From the NCBI RefSeq assembly GCF_031846585.1, contig NZ_JAVRHK010000003.1, positions 124,001 through 188,000 of the forward strand: 64,000 bases of DNA. Reading direction: 5' to 3'. The number at the start of each line of letters is the position of its first letter. The stretch's first letter is position 1. The DNA comes from Autumnicola musiva. GTDB lineage: Bacteria; Bacteroidota; Bacteroidia; Flavobacteriales; Flavobacteriaceae. The notes below the pieces were generated by a model. That model had not been told where the DNA came from. It made no database searches and saw only the letters and a list, made by a program, of their open reading frames with translations. This document shows positions 52,074-60,736 of this stretch, piece after piece. The position numbers were made by a program, and so were the translations under genes.

Positions 52074-52307
52074 TTAGCGGGGATAATTTATTCTTAGTTT
52101 TTTAAGAATTCCTTCCATTCCGTTCAACTTCAGTTCATAAACCTGTTGCATCTGGTTCCCAAGCTTACCAGCAGGAAAACCTTTTTGTTTATACCACACC
52201 AAATAATATTCAGGAATATCAGATAAATAGTAATCTTTATATTTTCCATAGTACATTTTAGCATGTGCCAATTCAAGTAGTTCCTTATGATCGGGTTTTA
52301 TTTCCAC
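52074..52307 (-). CDS. DUF3820 family small protein
   Basis: This 77-residue protein matches DUF3820: MYYGKYKDYYLSDIPEYYLVW and KQKGFPAGKLGNQMQQVYELK are the family's two blocks, and the C-terminus closes with LNGMEGILKKL. The start is a GTG at 52307, as no ATG is in frame; it lies 13 bp after the receiver gene stop, so the gene is third in the signalling operon. The GKYK motif recurs in the ExoX-like C-terminus of the exonuclease at 15423-16199, suggesting the same small nucleic-acid-related module. The function is unknown. Confidence 0.8.
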   Translation of the reverse strand: MEIKPDHKELLELAHAKMYYGKYKDYYLSDIPEYYLVWYKQKGFPAGKLGNQMQQVYELKLNGMEGILKKLRINYPR

Positions 52308-52320
52308 AGCTTCACCAGAT

Positions 52321-52698
52321 TTAAAGTTGTTTTTGTTGTAGATTATTGGCCAGACTTGTAAATTTTTGCTTGTTTAAAGGCTTTACCACGTATTCTATTA
52401 CCCAGGGATAATTTTCTGCTTTTTCATGATCCAGCTCACTGGTGCTTGAGGTAAGAATTACGGTGCGGTGAAAGATTCCGCGGCTTTTCATTTTTTCCAA
52501 AAATTCCCAGCCGCTCATTTCGGGCATATTAAGATCCAGAAAAATAAGAGCATCATCCTGTTCATTTTCTACTATTTCAAATGCTTCCAGCGGATTGGTG
52601 AAATCTTTTATGTTTTGAGTATAGCCTTCAATTTCCAGTAATTTCCTGGTAATAAAGTTAGCAATAGGCTGGTCATCTATCAAATAAATTGGATTCAT
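52321..52698 (-). CDS. single-domain response regulator receiver protein
   Basis: This 125-residue CheY-like receiver has no output domain. The acidic pair Asp8-Asp9, phospho-acceptor Asp55 (LIFLDLNMPEM), Thr83 (ILTSSTS) and Lys106 (YVVKPLN) are intact. It should pass or take phosphate within a relay. Its ATG overlaps the stop of the DHp-only sensor gene (ATGA, 52695-52698), so they are made together. A DUF3820 protein follows after 13 bp. Which kinase phosphorylates it is not visible here. Confidence 0.9.
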   Translation of the reverse strand: MNPIYLIDDQPIANFITRKLLEIEGYTQNIKDFTNPLEAFEIVENEQDDALIFLDLNMPEMSGWEFLEKMKSRGIFHRTVILTSSTSELDHEKAENYPWVIEYVVKPLNKQKFTSLANNLQQKQL

Positions 52699-53564
52699 AC
52701 TTTTTCGGCTTTAAGCTTCACCAGTTCATGGGAAGCCATTTCAATTACTTCTTTTAATACCACATCCATTTCTTCTACAGAGGAATAAAGTTTTGGAAAC
52801 AATTCTTCGCGACAGGTTTTATCATCAAATACCTCAAGCAGTTGCGTTATTCCCTGGATTCTGGATAATGGTTCTCTCACATTATGGGCGTTTAGGGCTG
52901 AAATGTGGAGTAATTTTTCATTCTTTTTAACAATCTCCCTGGTACGTTCTTCAATTATTTCTTTCTGGTTTTCTACAATCTCCCTGATTTTTCCATTTTG
53001 ATCTTTAATAGTCTGATAAGCCCGGGCGAGGGAGGTGCTTCTCTCAGCCAGCTTGTTCTTTAGGAATATTTCCTGGAATTTAGCTTCCAGACAGTCTGTT
53101 ACGAGCTTTAATATTTCCACATCTCCATAAGCAAAGGGTGTAAGTTCATCGGCAACAAGGGATACCAAAACTTTGCGTTCATTCTTCTGAAAAGACCAGG
53201 CCCATAACTCGGCATTTTGCAACTGCGAAGGCTTTATTTTATGTTTCAATATTTCCTGCGGTATCTCAAAGGTTTTTATGGGAACACCATTTTTCAATAA
53301 TTCCTGCTCATAGAGCAGAAGGGATTGTTCTTCAATCATGCTATAGGAAACATTATCTCTAAAAATGGAAAGGAATAAAAACTGATCTTCCTGCTGAAAC
53401 AACATTTTAATAACATGAAAGTTAAGAAGGTACTTTAAATGCAGTTTCAGCCCTTCAATTACTTCAGGTATTGTACCACAACGATTTATACCATTGGCAA
53501 ATTTTGAATATGCCTCATAGGTAATCCTATAGTGCTGGGCAATATTATTCTTTATAGAAGACAT
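52695..53564 (-). CDS. GAF-coiled coil-DHp sensor protein without a kinase ATPase domain
   Basis: This 289-residue cytoplasmic protein has a GAF-like sensory domain (about 10-170). A coiled coil follows (about 175-220), and then a HisKA-type phosphoacceptor helix with His227 in SALNAHNVREPLSRIQGI, the usual His-Asn-x-Arg-Glu-Pro-Leu pattern. A second DHp helix follows (about 250-280), and the chain stops at a real TGA; no HATPase_c domain exists. It therefore cannot phosphorylate itself. It may act as a GAF-controlled histidine phosphotransferase or as an inhibitor. It is coupled to the receiver gene downstream. No frameshifted ATPase remnant is seen after it; the receiver starts at once. Confidence 0.83.
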   Translation of the reverse strand: MSSIKNNIAQHYRITYEAYSKFANGINRCGTIPEVIEGLKLHLKYLLNFHVIKMLFQQEDQFLFLSIFRDNVSYSMIEEQSLLLYEQELLKNGVPIKTFEIPQEILKHKIKPSQLQNAELWAWSFQKNERKVLVSLVADELTPFAYGDVEILKLVTDCLEAKFQEIFLKNKLAERSTSLARAYQTIKDQNGKIREIVENQKEIIEERTREIVKKNEKLLHISALNAHNVREPLSRIQGITQLLEVFDDKTCREELFPKLYSSVEEMDVVLKEVIEMASHELVKLKAEKV

Positions 53565-53580
53565 TTATTCCTGATAGAAA

Positions 53581-54168
53581 TTATTCAATAGTTTCCAGGA
53601 GCTCGTTGTCAATTTTTATACCCGAAACATCTGCAATGGTATTCAGCATGTTTACAAGGTCTGCCTGCGCCATTAGTTCCTGGATTTCTCTTCTTGAAAA
53701 TCCGGTATCCTGAAGTTCTTTAAAGTCTTCATTAGAAATATCCTTATGATTAAGTGCCGCTTTGGTTACCACATTTACAGCTATACGATAGCTAACCGGC
53801 ATAGTTGGCGAATCGATATTTTCAGTAGCTTTAAAACCCTCTTCGTCAGAAATCATTGAACTCATACTATCGGCAAAAATCCCATGGGCGTGGGAGCAAT
53901 ATTCACAACCTCTTTTACGGGAAACATTGTAAATAATAAGTTGTTTAAGAACATTAGGTACTTCACCTTCCATCAAGGTATTTTTAAGTTTGCTCCAGTT
54001 GCCTTTAAGCAGTATAGCATTGTCTCCCTGGCATTTAAACCAGTTTAAAACAAATGGAAGTTGGAGGGTTTTTTTGGTGTCGTCGTAGATAGCTTTCACC
54101 TCAGGTGAAGCTTCATTATAAGGTACCATTTTAAACCTGCCCGGATGAGCAGCGGGTTCCTGTATCAT
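53581..54168 (-). CDS. carboxymuconolactone decarboxylase / AhpD-like peroxidase-related protein
   Basis: This 195-residue all-alpha protein belongs to the AhpD-like superfamily. The redox site is Cys88-x-x-Cys91 with His95 (RGCEYCSHAHG), the AhpD-type CxxC-x3-H. It should reduce peroxides or a thiol partner. Other blocks match uncharacterised peroxidase-related enzymes: VPYNEASPEVKAIYDD, YRIAVNVVTKAALNH and MAQADLVNMLNTIADVSGI. It lies 16 bp upstream of the sensor gene and may share its transcript. The physiological electron donor is unknown. Confidence 0.82.
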   Translation of the reverse strand: MIQEPAAHPGRFKMVPYNEASPEVKAIYDDTKKTLQLPFVLNWFKCQGDNAILLKGNWSKLKNTLMEGEVPNVLKQLIIYNVSRKRGCEYCSHAHGIFADSMSSMISDEEGFKATENIDSPTMPVSYRIAVNVVTKAALNHKDISNEDFKELQDTGFSRREIQELMAQADLVNMLNTIADVSGIKIDNELLETIE

Positions 54169-54438
54169 AGTGGTTAATTTTAATTGATAGATTGGGTTAT
54201 CCTGAAGGTCTTATCCTTCAACAGCAAAATAATGATAAAAAGTTTAAATATTAAAATTGTGTGAAAATTTTATGGTTTGTTTAATAGAAAACTGGAGAGA
54301 GTAGGAGAAATACTTGGCTTAAGATGAATCTAATAATCGAATAGTTAAAAGTTTTATAATTGGATATTATTGTGATGATGCTTTATATGGTTTTAAATAT
54401 TTTCGGAATTAAATATTAACGTAAATAATAAGAGGTAT

Positions 54439-55968
54439 ATGGCCATAATGGGTTCTATAATAAAAAGCCTGATAGATCTCAGGGACAATTTGGTTTCTGA
54501 GGCTGATGCTGAAAAAGCACAACGTGAAGAGCTTAAAAAGATGCTGGAAAAGGCTAAAGATACAGCATTTGGTAAGTTCTATAACTTTGCCGGTATTTTG
54601 GAAGCTGAAGACATAGAAGCTGCTTTTGCAGAAAAAGTTCCCTATTTCGATTATAACAAATTAAATGAGGAGTGGTGGAGCAGATTGCATGAAGGACAGG
54701 AAGACGTTACCTGGCCCGGTAAACCACCATATTTTGCGATAAGTTCCGGTACTACCGGTAAATCCAGTAAGAAGATTCCAGTAACTCAGGATATGGTTGA
54801 ATCTATTAGAAAAGCCGGAATCAAGCAGGTTAGTGCTCTTAGCAATTTTGACCTGCCGCCTGATTTTTTTGAAAAGGAGATTATGATGTTGGGTAGTTCT
54901 ACAGATCTGCACCAGGAGGGAGATCATCAGGAGGGAGAAATTAGTGGAATAAGTGCCAGCAATATACCTTTTTGGTTTCGTGGCTATTATAAGCCGGGTC
55001 TGGAAATTGCCAGTATCGAAGAGTGGGACGAGCGGGTCCAGAAAATAGCGGAAACTGCTAAAGATTGGGATATTGGCGCCATTAGTGGTATCCCTTCATG
55101 GACAGAGCTTATGATTAAAAAGGTTATTGAATACCACGGCCTCAATAATATACATGAAATCTGGCCAAACTTTAGGGTGTATGCATCCGGAGGGGTAGCT
55201 TTTGAGCCTTATGAGAAAAGTTTTAATGCCTTATTAGAGCATCCCGTACAGGTGGTTGACACCTACCTTGCTTCAGAAGGTTTTCTTGCGCTTCAGGACA
55301 GGCCAGATACGCATTCTATGAAATTAATCCTGGATAATGGTATTTATTTTGAATTTGTTCCTTTCAAACCAGAATATATAAATCAGGATGGATCAATAAA
55401 GAATGAAGCTCGGGTTCTTTCCCTTTCTGAAGTTAACGGAGAGGAAGATTATGTCTTGTTAATTAGTACAGTCTCCGGCGCATGGCGTTATCTAATAGGA
55501 GACACCATAAAGTTTACTGATGTTGAGAAACATGAAATACGAATTACCGGAAGAACAAAGTTCTTTCTTAATGTAGTAGGATCTCAACTCTCGGTCAATA
55601 AAATGAATGATGCGGTAAAGGAACTGGAAGAGAAATTCGACATTAAGATTCCGGAATTCACGCTTGCAGCAGTACGTATAAATGGCGAATTCAATCATTC
55701 ATGGTACCTGGGGACCGATGCTGATATTGAGGATAGCAAATTAGCAGATGCCCTTGACGAAGCTCTTAAAGATGCTAATAAAAATTATAAAGTAGCACGA
55801 TCTAAAGCCCTTAAGGGTGTAAAAGTTACCAAAGTACCTCCGGAATTATTTCCGGAATGGAGCGGGGCCAATAAGAAAAAAGGTGGTCAGGTGAAAATGG
55901 AAAAGGTAATGGATGAAGAGAAATTTGCGGAATGGGAGAAGTTTGTTAAAAAGCAATTAAGCTCCTAA
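54439..55968 (+). CDS. GH3 family acyl-amido synthetase-like protein
   Basis: This 509-residue member of the GH3 superfamily, known from plant auxin conjugation, also occurs in scattered bacteria. The ATP-binding signature SSGTTGKSS (102-110) is followed by KKIPVT, as in GH3 motif 1. Motif 2-like YLASEGFLALQD and motif 3-like GAWRYLIGDTIKFTD are also present, and the C-terminal domain ends GGQVKMEKVMDEE. It is expected to adenylate a carboxylate and join it to an amine; the substrates are unknown. The start is ATG 54439, or 54448 (MGSIIKSL). Its 270-bp upstream region has no gene. Confidence 0.83.
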   Translation: MAIMGSIIKSLIDLRDNLVSEADAEKAQREELKKMLEKAKDTAFGKFYNFAGILEAEDIEAAFAEKVPYFDYNKLNEEWWSRLHEGQEDVTWPGKPPYFAISSGTTGKSSKKIPVTQDMVESIRKAGIKQVSALSNFDLPPDFFEKEIMMLGSSTDLHQEGDHQEGEISGISASNIPFWFRGYYKPGLEIASIEEWDERVQKIAETAKDWDIGAISGIPSWTELMIKKVIEYHGLNNIHEIWPNFRVYASGGVAFEPYEKSFNALLEHPVQVVDTYLASEGFLALQDRPDTHSMKLILDNGIYFEFVPFKPEYINQDGSIKNEARVLSLSEVNGEEDYVLLISTVSGAWRYLIGDTIKFTDVEKHEIRITGRTKFFLNVVGSQLSVNKMNDAVKELEEKFDIKIPEFTLAAVRINGEFNHSWYLGTDADIEDSKLADALDEALKDANKNYKVARSKALKGVKVTKVPPELFPEWSGANKKKGGQVKMEKVMDEEKFAEWEKFVKKQLSS

Positions 55969-56618
55969 TCCTCATCTTTTAGTTCCTCAACCAGGTCTAT
56001 AATTTCTTCCTGAGAAAGATAAAGGGTCTTAATACGGTTTTTGTACTTCTCTGAAAGATCGGCGTGGTTGAGGATAAAATCTTTAGTAGCAATAATATAT
56101 TCCCCCAATCCGTGATTTACTGCATAAGTATCTGCGGCCCTCTCTGCTTCTTTCAAATACCTGCGGGAGGTAATATATCTTAACCCAAACCAGGCCATAG
56201 CTAAGGCACTGCGATCCCTGTAATCCATAATATGTCCAAGTTCATGTCCTATCCATCCAATTAGTACATCAGAGGCGACATTGGTGAGATCAAACTCCTT
56301 TCCTTCAATACTAAAGCGTTCGCTCATGTTTACAAAATAAGAACGTTTGCCTTTAGCTTTTAAAAAATCGCCCACTTTAGGCTGAGCCTGCATAAAGGAT
56401 TTTTTAATATTTTTTTTAAACCTAAATTCTATAGGAACATTCTTTAATTCCGGATAGTGCGATAACGCAATATAGGCTTCTCTCCAAATCACATCCGGTA
56501 CTGTTTTATTATTGAATTCAAGGCTGTCTTTTTGATTCATAGGCTGCGAAAATGCTTGGATGGAAAAGAGAAAGGGTAAAAAATGGAAAAAAAAGTACGT
56601 TTTGCGAGTCAGATCCAA
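55965..56618 (-). CDS. secreted M48-like zinc metallopeptidase candidate
   Basis: This 217-residue protein has a signal peptide (about 1-25, ending AFSQP). The zinc motif is His125-Glu-Leu-Gly-His129 (IGHELGHIMDY), and a downstream EAERAADTYA (around 157-166) gives the third acidic ligand in M48 style. A single protease-like domain with no TM in the mature part suggests a periplasmic peptidase. The start is a TTG (56618), chosen because a stop codon lies two codons upstream and a later ATG would remove the signal. Its 3' end overlaps the converging GH3 gene by four bases. Confidence 0.72.
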   Translation of the reverse strand: MDLTRKTYFFFHFLPFLFSIQAFSQPMNQKDSLEFNNKTVPDVIWREAYIALSHYPELKNVPIEFRFKKNIKKSFMQAQPKVGDFLKAKGKRSYFVNMSERFSIEGKEFDLTNVASDVLIGWIGHELGHIMDYRDRSALAMAWFGLRYITSRRYLKEAERAADTYAVNHGLGEYIIATKDFILNHADLSEKYKNRIKTLYLSQEEIIDLVEELKDED

Positions 56619-56756
56619 TTTTTAAATTTAATAGATTAACTGATATTTTCCGGATAAAGTTAAGTATAATGCCGAACCTGAAGAAGGTAGCAGAGTTAAA
56701 ATCGGTATAAAACCTTACACCTTTATAAACCTTAATATTCAGAGGAAATTCATGAA

Positions 56757-56785
56757 CAAAAAAAGCAACCTTTCGGTTGCTCTTT
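56757..56785 (-). terminator. intrinsic terminator of the DUF4168 gene
   Basis: The minus strand GAGCAACC-GAAA-GGTTGCTTTTTTT forms a tight stem-loop with a T run. It starts 25 bases after the stop. Confidence 0.85.
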
Positions 56786-56809
56786 TCATAATTTATTTCA
56801 TGGAAATTT

Positions 56810-57283
56810 TTACTGTTGACCACCGCCACCTAACATTTCCTGTAGCCTTTGCTGCATTTCCTGATCAGTTTGCAAAGCCATTGCCAGCTTTTCATATCTC
56901 TCTACTGTAAAACCTTTGTCTGAGATAGCATTTTCCATTTCAGTCTGAAATTCACTTTGCATACCTTCAATAGCTTGTACCGCAGAATCATATTTTTCCT
57001 GTTGCTCGGCAGTAGCCTGCATCTCTTTATTAGGGTTCATAGATGCCTGGTACATTTTATTGAACTGCTGAATTTCAAGTCCTTCATTTTCTACTACACC
57101 CACCATTTTTTGCTGAGCCTGCTGATTGATCATTCTGATTTCCTGATAAGCCTCTGCAAATTTTGCAAGTTCGTCATCATTAACATCTACTTCAACTTTT
57201 TGTTGCGGCATTGGCTGCGTTTGTGCAAAAGCACCAACAGAAAGAAGTAAACTTAAAATCATCAGAAGATTTCTAATTTTCAT
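56810..57283 (-). CDS. DUF4168 domain secreted protein
   Basis: This 157-residue protein, counted from ATG 57283, starts with a signal peptide ending AFAQ. A longer frame runs to 57391 but adds residues before the signal, so I reject it. The mature part is Gln/Glu/Met-rich and helical, with DELAKFAEAYQEIRMINQQAQQ and a second KGFTVERYEKLAMALQ block, the paired pattern of DUF4168. The tail is GGGGQQ. Relatives are periplasmic with unknown function. A strong terminator follows. Confidence 0.8.
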   Translation of the reverse strand: MKIRNLLMILSLLLSVGAFAQTQPMPQQKVEVDVNDDELAKFAEAYQEIRMINQQAQQKMVGVVENEGLEIQQFNKMYQASMNPNKEMQATAEQQEKYDSAVQAIEGMQSEFQTEMENAISDKGFTVERYEKLAMALQTDQEMQQRLQEMLGGGGQQ

Positions 57284-57471
57284 GGATCTTAACATATCTG
57301 TATTTTTATTTTTTACTATTTGCTCAAACATAATAAACTCCTCAGAGGAGGAAAAATTTTTCCCGGAAGGATTGCTTATTTTATTCTGCAATTAACTGAT
57401 TAGGGTCAAATTGTTAATTATTTTAGCTTACTTTAATTGATTTAGTTGTTTAATAGTGGCAGGAAGAAAAA

Positions 57472-57831
57472 TTAAATAAATTCCTGATCATCCTGCGACA
57501 GTTCACTTTTTTGATTACCTGTGTGGAGAGTGGATGCGGGTTCAAATAGCATTACCTGTACTTCCTCCTCTGCAATTGGGCGGTGTTCTGTTCCTCTGGG
57601 AACAACAAGAAATTCATTTTCTTTAACTTCCACCGTTTTGTCCCTGAATTCCATTTTAAATTTTCCTTTTACAACATAAAACATTTCATCTTCCTCGTCA
57701 TGTTTGTGCCAGATGAACTCTCCTTTAAATTTTGCTAATTTTACCTGTTGCCCGTTAAGTTCACCAACTATCCTGGGATGCCAGTGATCCTGAAACCTGG
57801 AAAATTTGTCTGCAAGATTAACTTTATTCAT
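57472..57831 (-). CDS. cupin domain protein
   Basis: This 119-residue single-domain cupin shows its motif 1 as FIWHKHDEEDEMFYVVKGKF (His-x-His and Glu, metal ligands) and its motif 2 as VPRGTEHRPIAEEE with a late His. It should bind a metal and a small ligand; the enzymatic role is unknown. No signal peptide is present. A 44-bp gap separates it from the lipoprotein upstream on the same strand. Confidence 0.87.
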   Translation of the reverse strand: MNKVNLADKFSRFQDHWHPRIVGELNGQQVKLAKFKGEFIWHKHDEEDEMFYVVKGKFKMEFRDKTVEVKENEFLVVPRGTEHRPIAEEEVQVMLFEPASTLHTGNQKSELSQDDQEFI

Positions 57832-57875
57832 GTTTTTGATTTACGATTCTTTAGAATTATTTTTAGCAGGAAAAA

Positions 57876-58226
57876 TTATCTCTCAATTAAAATACTTTGT
57901 TGTTCTGCATTGTCATTTTCGAAAGGAATTTCTATTAAGAAATTTTCTACGGGTTCACCACTATTCACTGCCCGGATTTCATAGGTTACATTGGCCTCAA
58001 GATCGTTGATAAGCATCTCACCGCCTGCAGCTATACTGCCATTATTTACAAATCCGCGGGTGTCGGATACAGTGTTTAAGAAAATATCAATATCATCTGA
58101 AGTTTCATTGTTAATCATTAGGTCATAATATATTTTTTCTTCCTCTATATTATCGTCATTATTGCTACAGCTAAGAATACTGAGCGGTAGTAATATTAGA
58201 AGAATAATTTTAATTGGTTTTTTCAT
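57876..58226 (-). CDS. small lipoprotein, unrecognised
   Basis: This 116-residue lipoprotein is counted from ATG 58226; the frame extends further up, but the signal MKKPIKIILLILLPLSILSC shows the true start (lipobox ILSC, Cys20). The mature part is acidic at first (NNDDNIEEEKIYYD), then beta-rich with LMINNETSDDIDIFLNTVSD and VTYEIRAVNSGEPVENF, like a small extracytoplasmic beta-sandwich. I do not recognise a family with certainty. It may be transcribed with the cupin gene. Confidence 0.7.
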   Translation of the reverse strand: MKKPIKIILLILLPLSILSCSNNDDNIEEEKIYYDLMINNETSDDIDIFLNTVSDTRGFVNNGSIAAGGEMLINDLEANVTYEIRAVNSGEPVENFLIEIPFENDNAEQQSILIER

Positions 58227-58589
58227 AATAAACATTTTTAAGGATTGTTTTTCTTTAGAAGTAAAACTCCAGATTGATTGTAACAGCATAATTTATCGAA
58301 GATTCTTAAATATTGCTCTTAATGTGGTTGTAAAATTGTCTAGCCATTTTAAGACAAATGCTGTTAGAAGGTAAAAATAGGGTAGAAGTTATTCTTTTAC
58401 TTTAAAAAGGTCATTATACTTCTATTGCAATAACCATTAACCTATGGATATCATTAGAATATTCAACAACTGTATTTATAGCAGAATGGCAAAAAGGTCC
58501 CGACTGTGTACTGATTAAAGGTATATTTTAATTGTAATTAATAAGTTGATTAGTTTTAAGATTAATTGCATTTAACTAATTGACCTCAA
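58227..58589. other. 363-bp gene-free region
   Basis: It lies between two minus-strand genes, the CDF transporter upstream and the small lipoprotein downstream. It is very AT-rich. I see no ORF with good coding character, no repeat shared with other intergenic regions and no convincing promoter or RNA fold. Confidence 0.5.
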
Positions 58590-59480
58590 TTAAGTTATTT
58601 TCCTGAAATCATCATTGGGTTCTACATGAATGAGAACATCAACTATTTCAGGAAAATTCTCCTGTAACTGTTCTTTAAGGTCATGAGCAATACTATGGCC
58701 TTTGGTAACACTAATTTCCCCGTTTACGATAAGATGTAAGTCCACATGAAAAAATAATCCTGCTTTCCTTACAAAGCATTTTTCAATATTTATTGCTCCC
58801 GGGACTTCGTTAGCAATTTTCCTGATGTCATCAGTAAAATCATCGTACACATGTTCATCCATTATTTCGCCAAGTGCCGGCCTGAAAATAAGATACGCAT
58901 TATATACAATAAATCCAGAAGCCAGCAAAGCTGCCCAGTCATCGGCCGTTTCGTAGCCTTTGCCCATAAAAATTGCTATTGAAATTCCCAGGAAAGCCAT
59001 TAGGGAAGTTATGGCATCGCTCCTGTGGTGCCAGGCATCGGCTTTTAAGGAAGTGCTCTTGGTTTCATCTCCTTTCTTCGATACAAAACGGTAAAATAAT
59101 TCTTTGGTAATAACAATAATCCCAAGTACAATAAGAGTGTATTTCTCGGGGATTTTGTGCGGCGTCTGTATATTTACAATGCTCTCGTAAGCAATAATGG
59201 TAGCAGAAATCAATAAAAAACCTACTACTGCAAAAGTAATAAGCGGCTCTGCTTTCCCATGCCCGTAAGGATGATTTTCATCCGCAGGTTTGGTTGAATA
59301 TCTTATACCCAGTAACACCAATGCCGAAGAAAAAACATCAGTGGTGGATTCTATGGCATCAGCAATAAGGGCATAAGAATTACCGAACACACCGGTTATT
59401 CCTTTAATAATGGCCAGTGCTGCATTCCCTATTATGCTAAAATAGGTAGCTTTTATAGCCTCCTGTTTTTTACTGTTCAT
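58590..59480 (-). CDS. cation diffusion facilitator family transporter
   Basis: This 296-residue CDF transporter exports Zn2+, Fe2+ or similar divalent metals. Six TM helices occupy about 10-205. The TM2 metal site lies in ALIADAIESTTDVFSSALV and the TM5 site in KADAWHHRSDAI (His-x-x-x-Asp). The cytoplasmic C-terminal domain (about 210-296) has HVDLHLIVNGEISVTKGHSIAHDLK and ends VDVLIHVEPNDD. Metal preference cannot be set with confidence. It lies 82 bp after the AI-2E gene on the same strand. Confidence 0.93.
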   Translation of the reverse strand: MNSKKQEAIKATYFSIIGNAALAIIKGITGVFGNSYALIADAIESTTDVFSSALVLLGIRYSTKPADENHPYGHGKAEPLITFAVVGFLLISATIIAYESIVNIQTPHKIPEKYTLIVLGIIVITKELFYRFVSKKGDETKSTSLKADAWHHRSDAITSLMAFLGISIAIFMGKGYETADDWAALLASGFIVYNAYLIFRPALGEIMDEHVYDDFTDDIRKIANEVPGAINIEKCFVRKAGLFFHVDLHLIVNGEISVTKGHSIAHDLKEQLQENFPEIVDVLIHVEPNDDFRKIT

Positions 59481-59562
59481 CCTTTTTCTGCTGAAGTCCT
59501 AACCGGGGTGCAAGTTACGTAAATGAAGAAAAAGTGTGGTAAGGCTTAAAGTATTTCTTGAT

Positions 59563-60639
59563 TCATTCTTCTGGAAATTCCTTTTTGCTCAGAAGAATGC
59601 CGTATGGTTTTAAAGCTTCAATATGCAACATGATTACACTAAGAATTCCCACAAGGGGTATAGCCAGGATCATACCTATAACTCCCCATACCAGATTGCC
59701 AATTACCACGGCAATAATCACAATAAATGGGTGCAGGTTTACGCGATCCCCTACCACGTATGGTTCCAGCACATAACTTTCAAGAAACTGAGCTATAGAG
59801 AAGGTTATAATTACCCCTATTAAAACTCCAGTTTCACCTGAGGTAAGGTAACCAAAAGCCATCGCCATGGCTAAACCAATGATGTTCCCCAGGTAAGGGA
59901 TTAAGCTAAGGATAGATGCTATTATACTCACTAAAATAAAATTGTCTACTCCAGAAATTCCCAATCCTATGGCATAAAGAACAGCCAAAAATGCGATAAG
60001 CAGAAGCCGGCCCACTAAATATTTTGGTGCTACTTTAGCTGATTCTGTTATGACAGATTTTACTTTTTGCCGTTTATTATCAGGAAATATGTGCAGGAGA
60101 AAATTTTTAAACTTTCGCCTGTAATTCAGCAGAAAAAAAACATAGATAAAGGTTAGTAAAAAATTACCGATTGCCCCGGAAATAGTGGACAATAGGGAAG
60201 CAGCCTTTTCCTGCGGTGCCTGTCCCGAACTGCCTGCGGAGCTAGGCAGTCCTGAAGCTTTTTTTGAATCGGAGAGTTGTAAATCTTCTTCATTGAGCGG
60301 AGTATTATCAACAGTAAATTGTTTCACCTGCTCAATTTTGGGCTTCATAGTTTCCTTAATTTTTGGCCATTTTTCTACAAAACTTTCTAATTGATACGAG
60401 ACAAGGCCTAAAAAAACCAGAGATATCAGGAAAAGAAGAATAGCATTAATAAGGGAAGCTCCACTTCTGCTAATCTTGTGCTCCATCCAACCCGACAATG
60501 GTAATACCAGTAGTGAAAGAATTATGGCTGTGAAGAAAGGGCCTAAAAATCCCTGGGCCTTGGTTAGGCCTAAAAATAGGAAATAGGTCCCCAGGATTAC
60601 AAGTGTTATGTAAAGAAGAAGATTTTTAGCTTTTGCCAT
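59563..60639 (-). CDS. AI-2E family transporter (PF01594)
   Basis: This 358-residue membrane protein has seven to eight hydrophobic segments and the AI-2E (YdiK/PerM-like) family pattern. A two-helix N-terminus (VILGTYFLFLGLTKA, ILSLLVLPLSGWMEHK) leads to a soluble loop (about 95-150, Ser/Ala-rich), followed by the late conserved NIIGLAMAMAFGYLTSG and ESYVLEPYVVGDRVNLHPFIVI blocks. Only a minority of this family move autoinducer-2; others are cation or unknown transporters, so the name is nominal. Confidence 0.87.
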   Translation of the reverse strand: MAKAKNLLLYITLVILGTYFLFLGLTKAQGFLGPFFTAIILSLLVLPLSGWMEHKISRSGASLINAILLFLISLVFLGLVSYQLESFVEKWPKIKETMKPKIEQVKQFTVDNTPLNEEDLQLSDSKKASGLPSSAGSSGQAPQEKAASLLSTISGAIGNFLLTFIYVFFLLNYRRKFKNFLLHIFPDNKRQKVKSVITESAKVAPKYLVGRLLLIAFLAVLYAIGLGISGVDNFILVSIIASILSLIPYLGNIIGLAMAMAFGYLTSGETGVLIGVIITFSIAQFLESYVLEPYVVGDRVNLHPFIVIIAVVIGNLVWGVIGMILAIPLVGILSVIMLHIEALKPYGILLSKKEFPEE

Positions 60640-60736
60640 ATTCTCAGTTTTTGATGAAGGTACAAAAGTTGTCCCCCGGTTTACTTTAAGATTTCGTTAA
60701 AGGATTTTGCGAAGCTGTTCTAATGACTATTTGTTA

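Noticed and set aside
52695..53564. Frameshifted histidine kinase with a broken ATPase domain
   Set aside because: The receiver gene starts at the stop codon and no ATPase-like residues appear in any frame downstream, so truncation by frameshift is unlikely.
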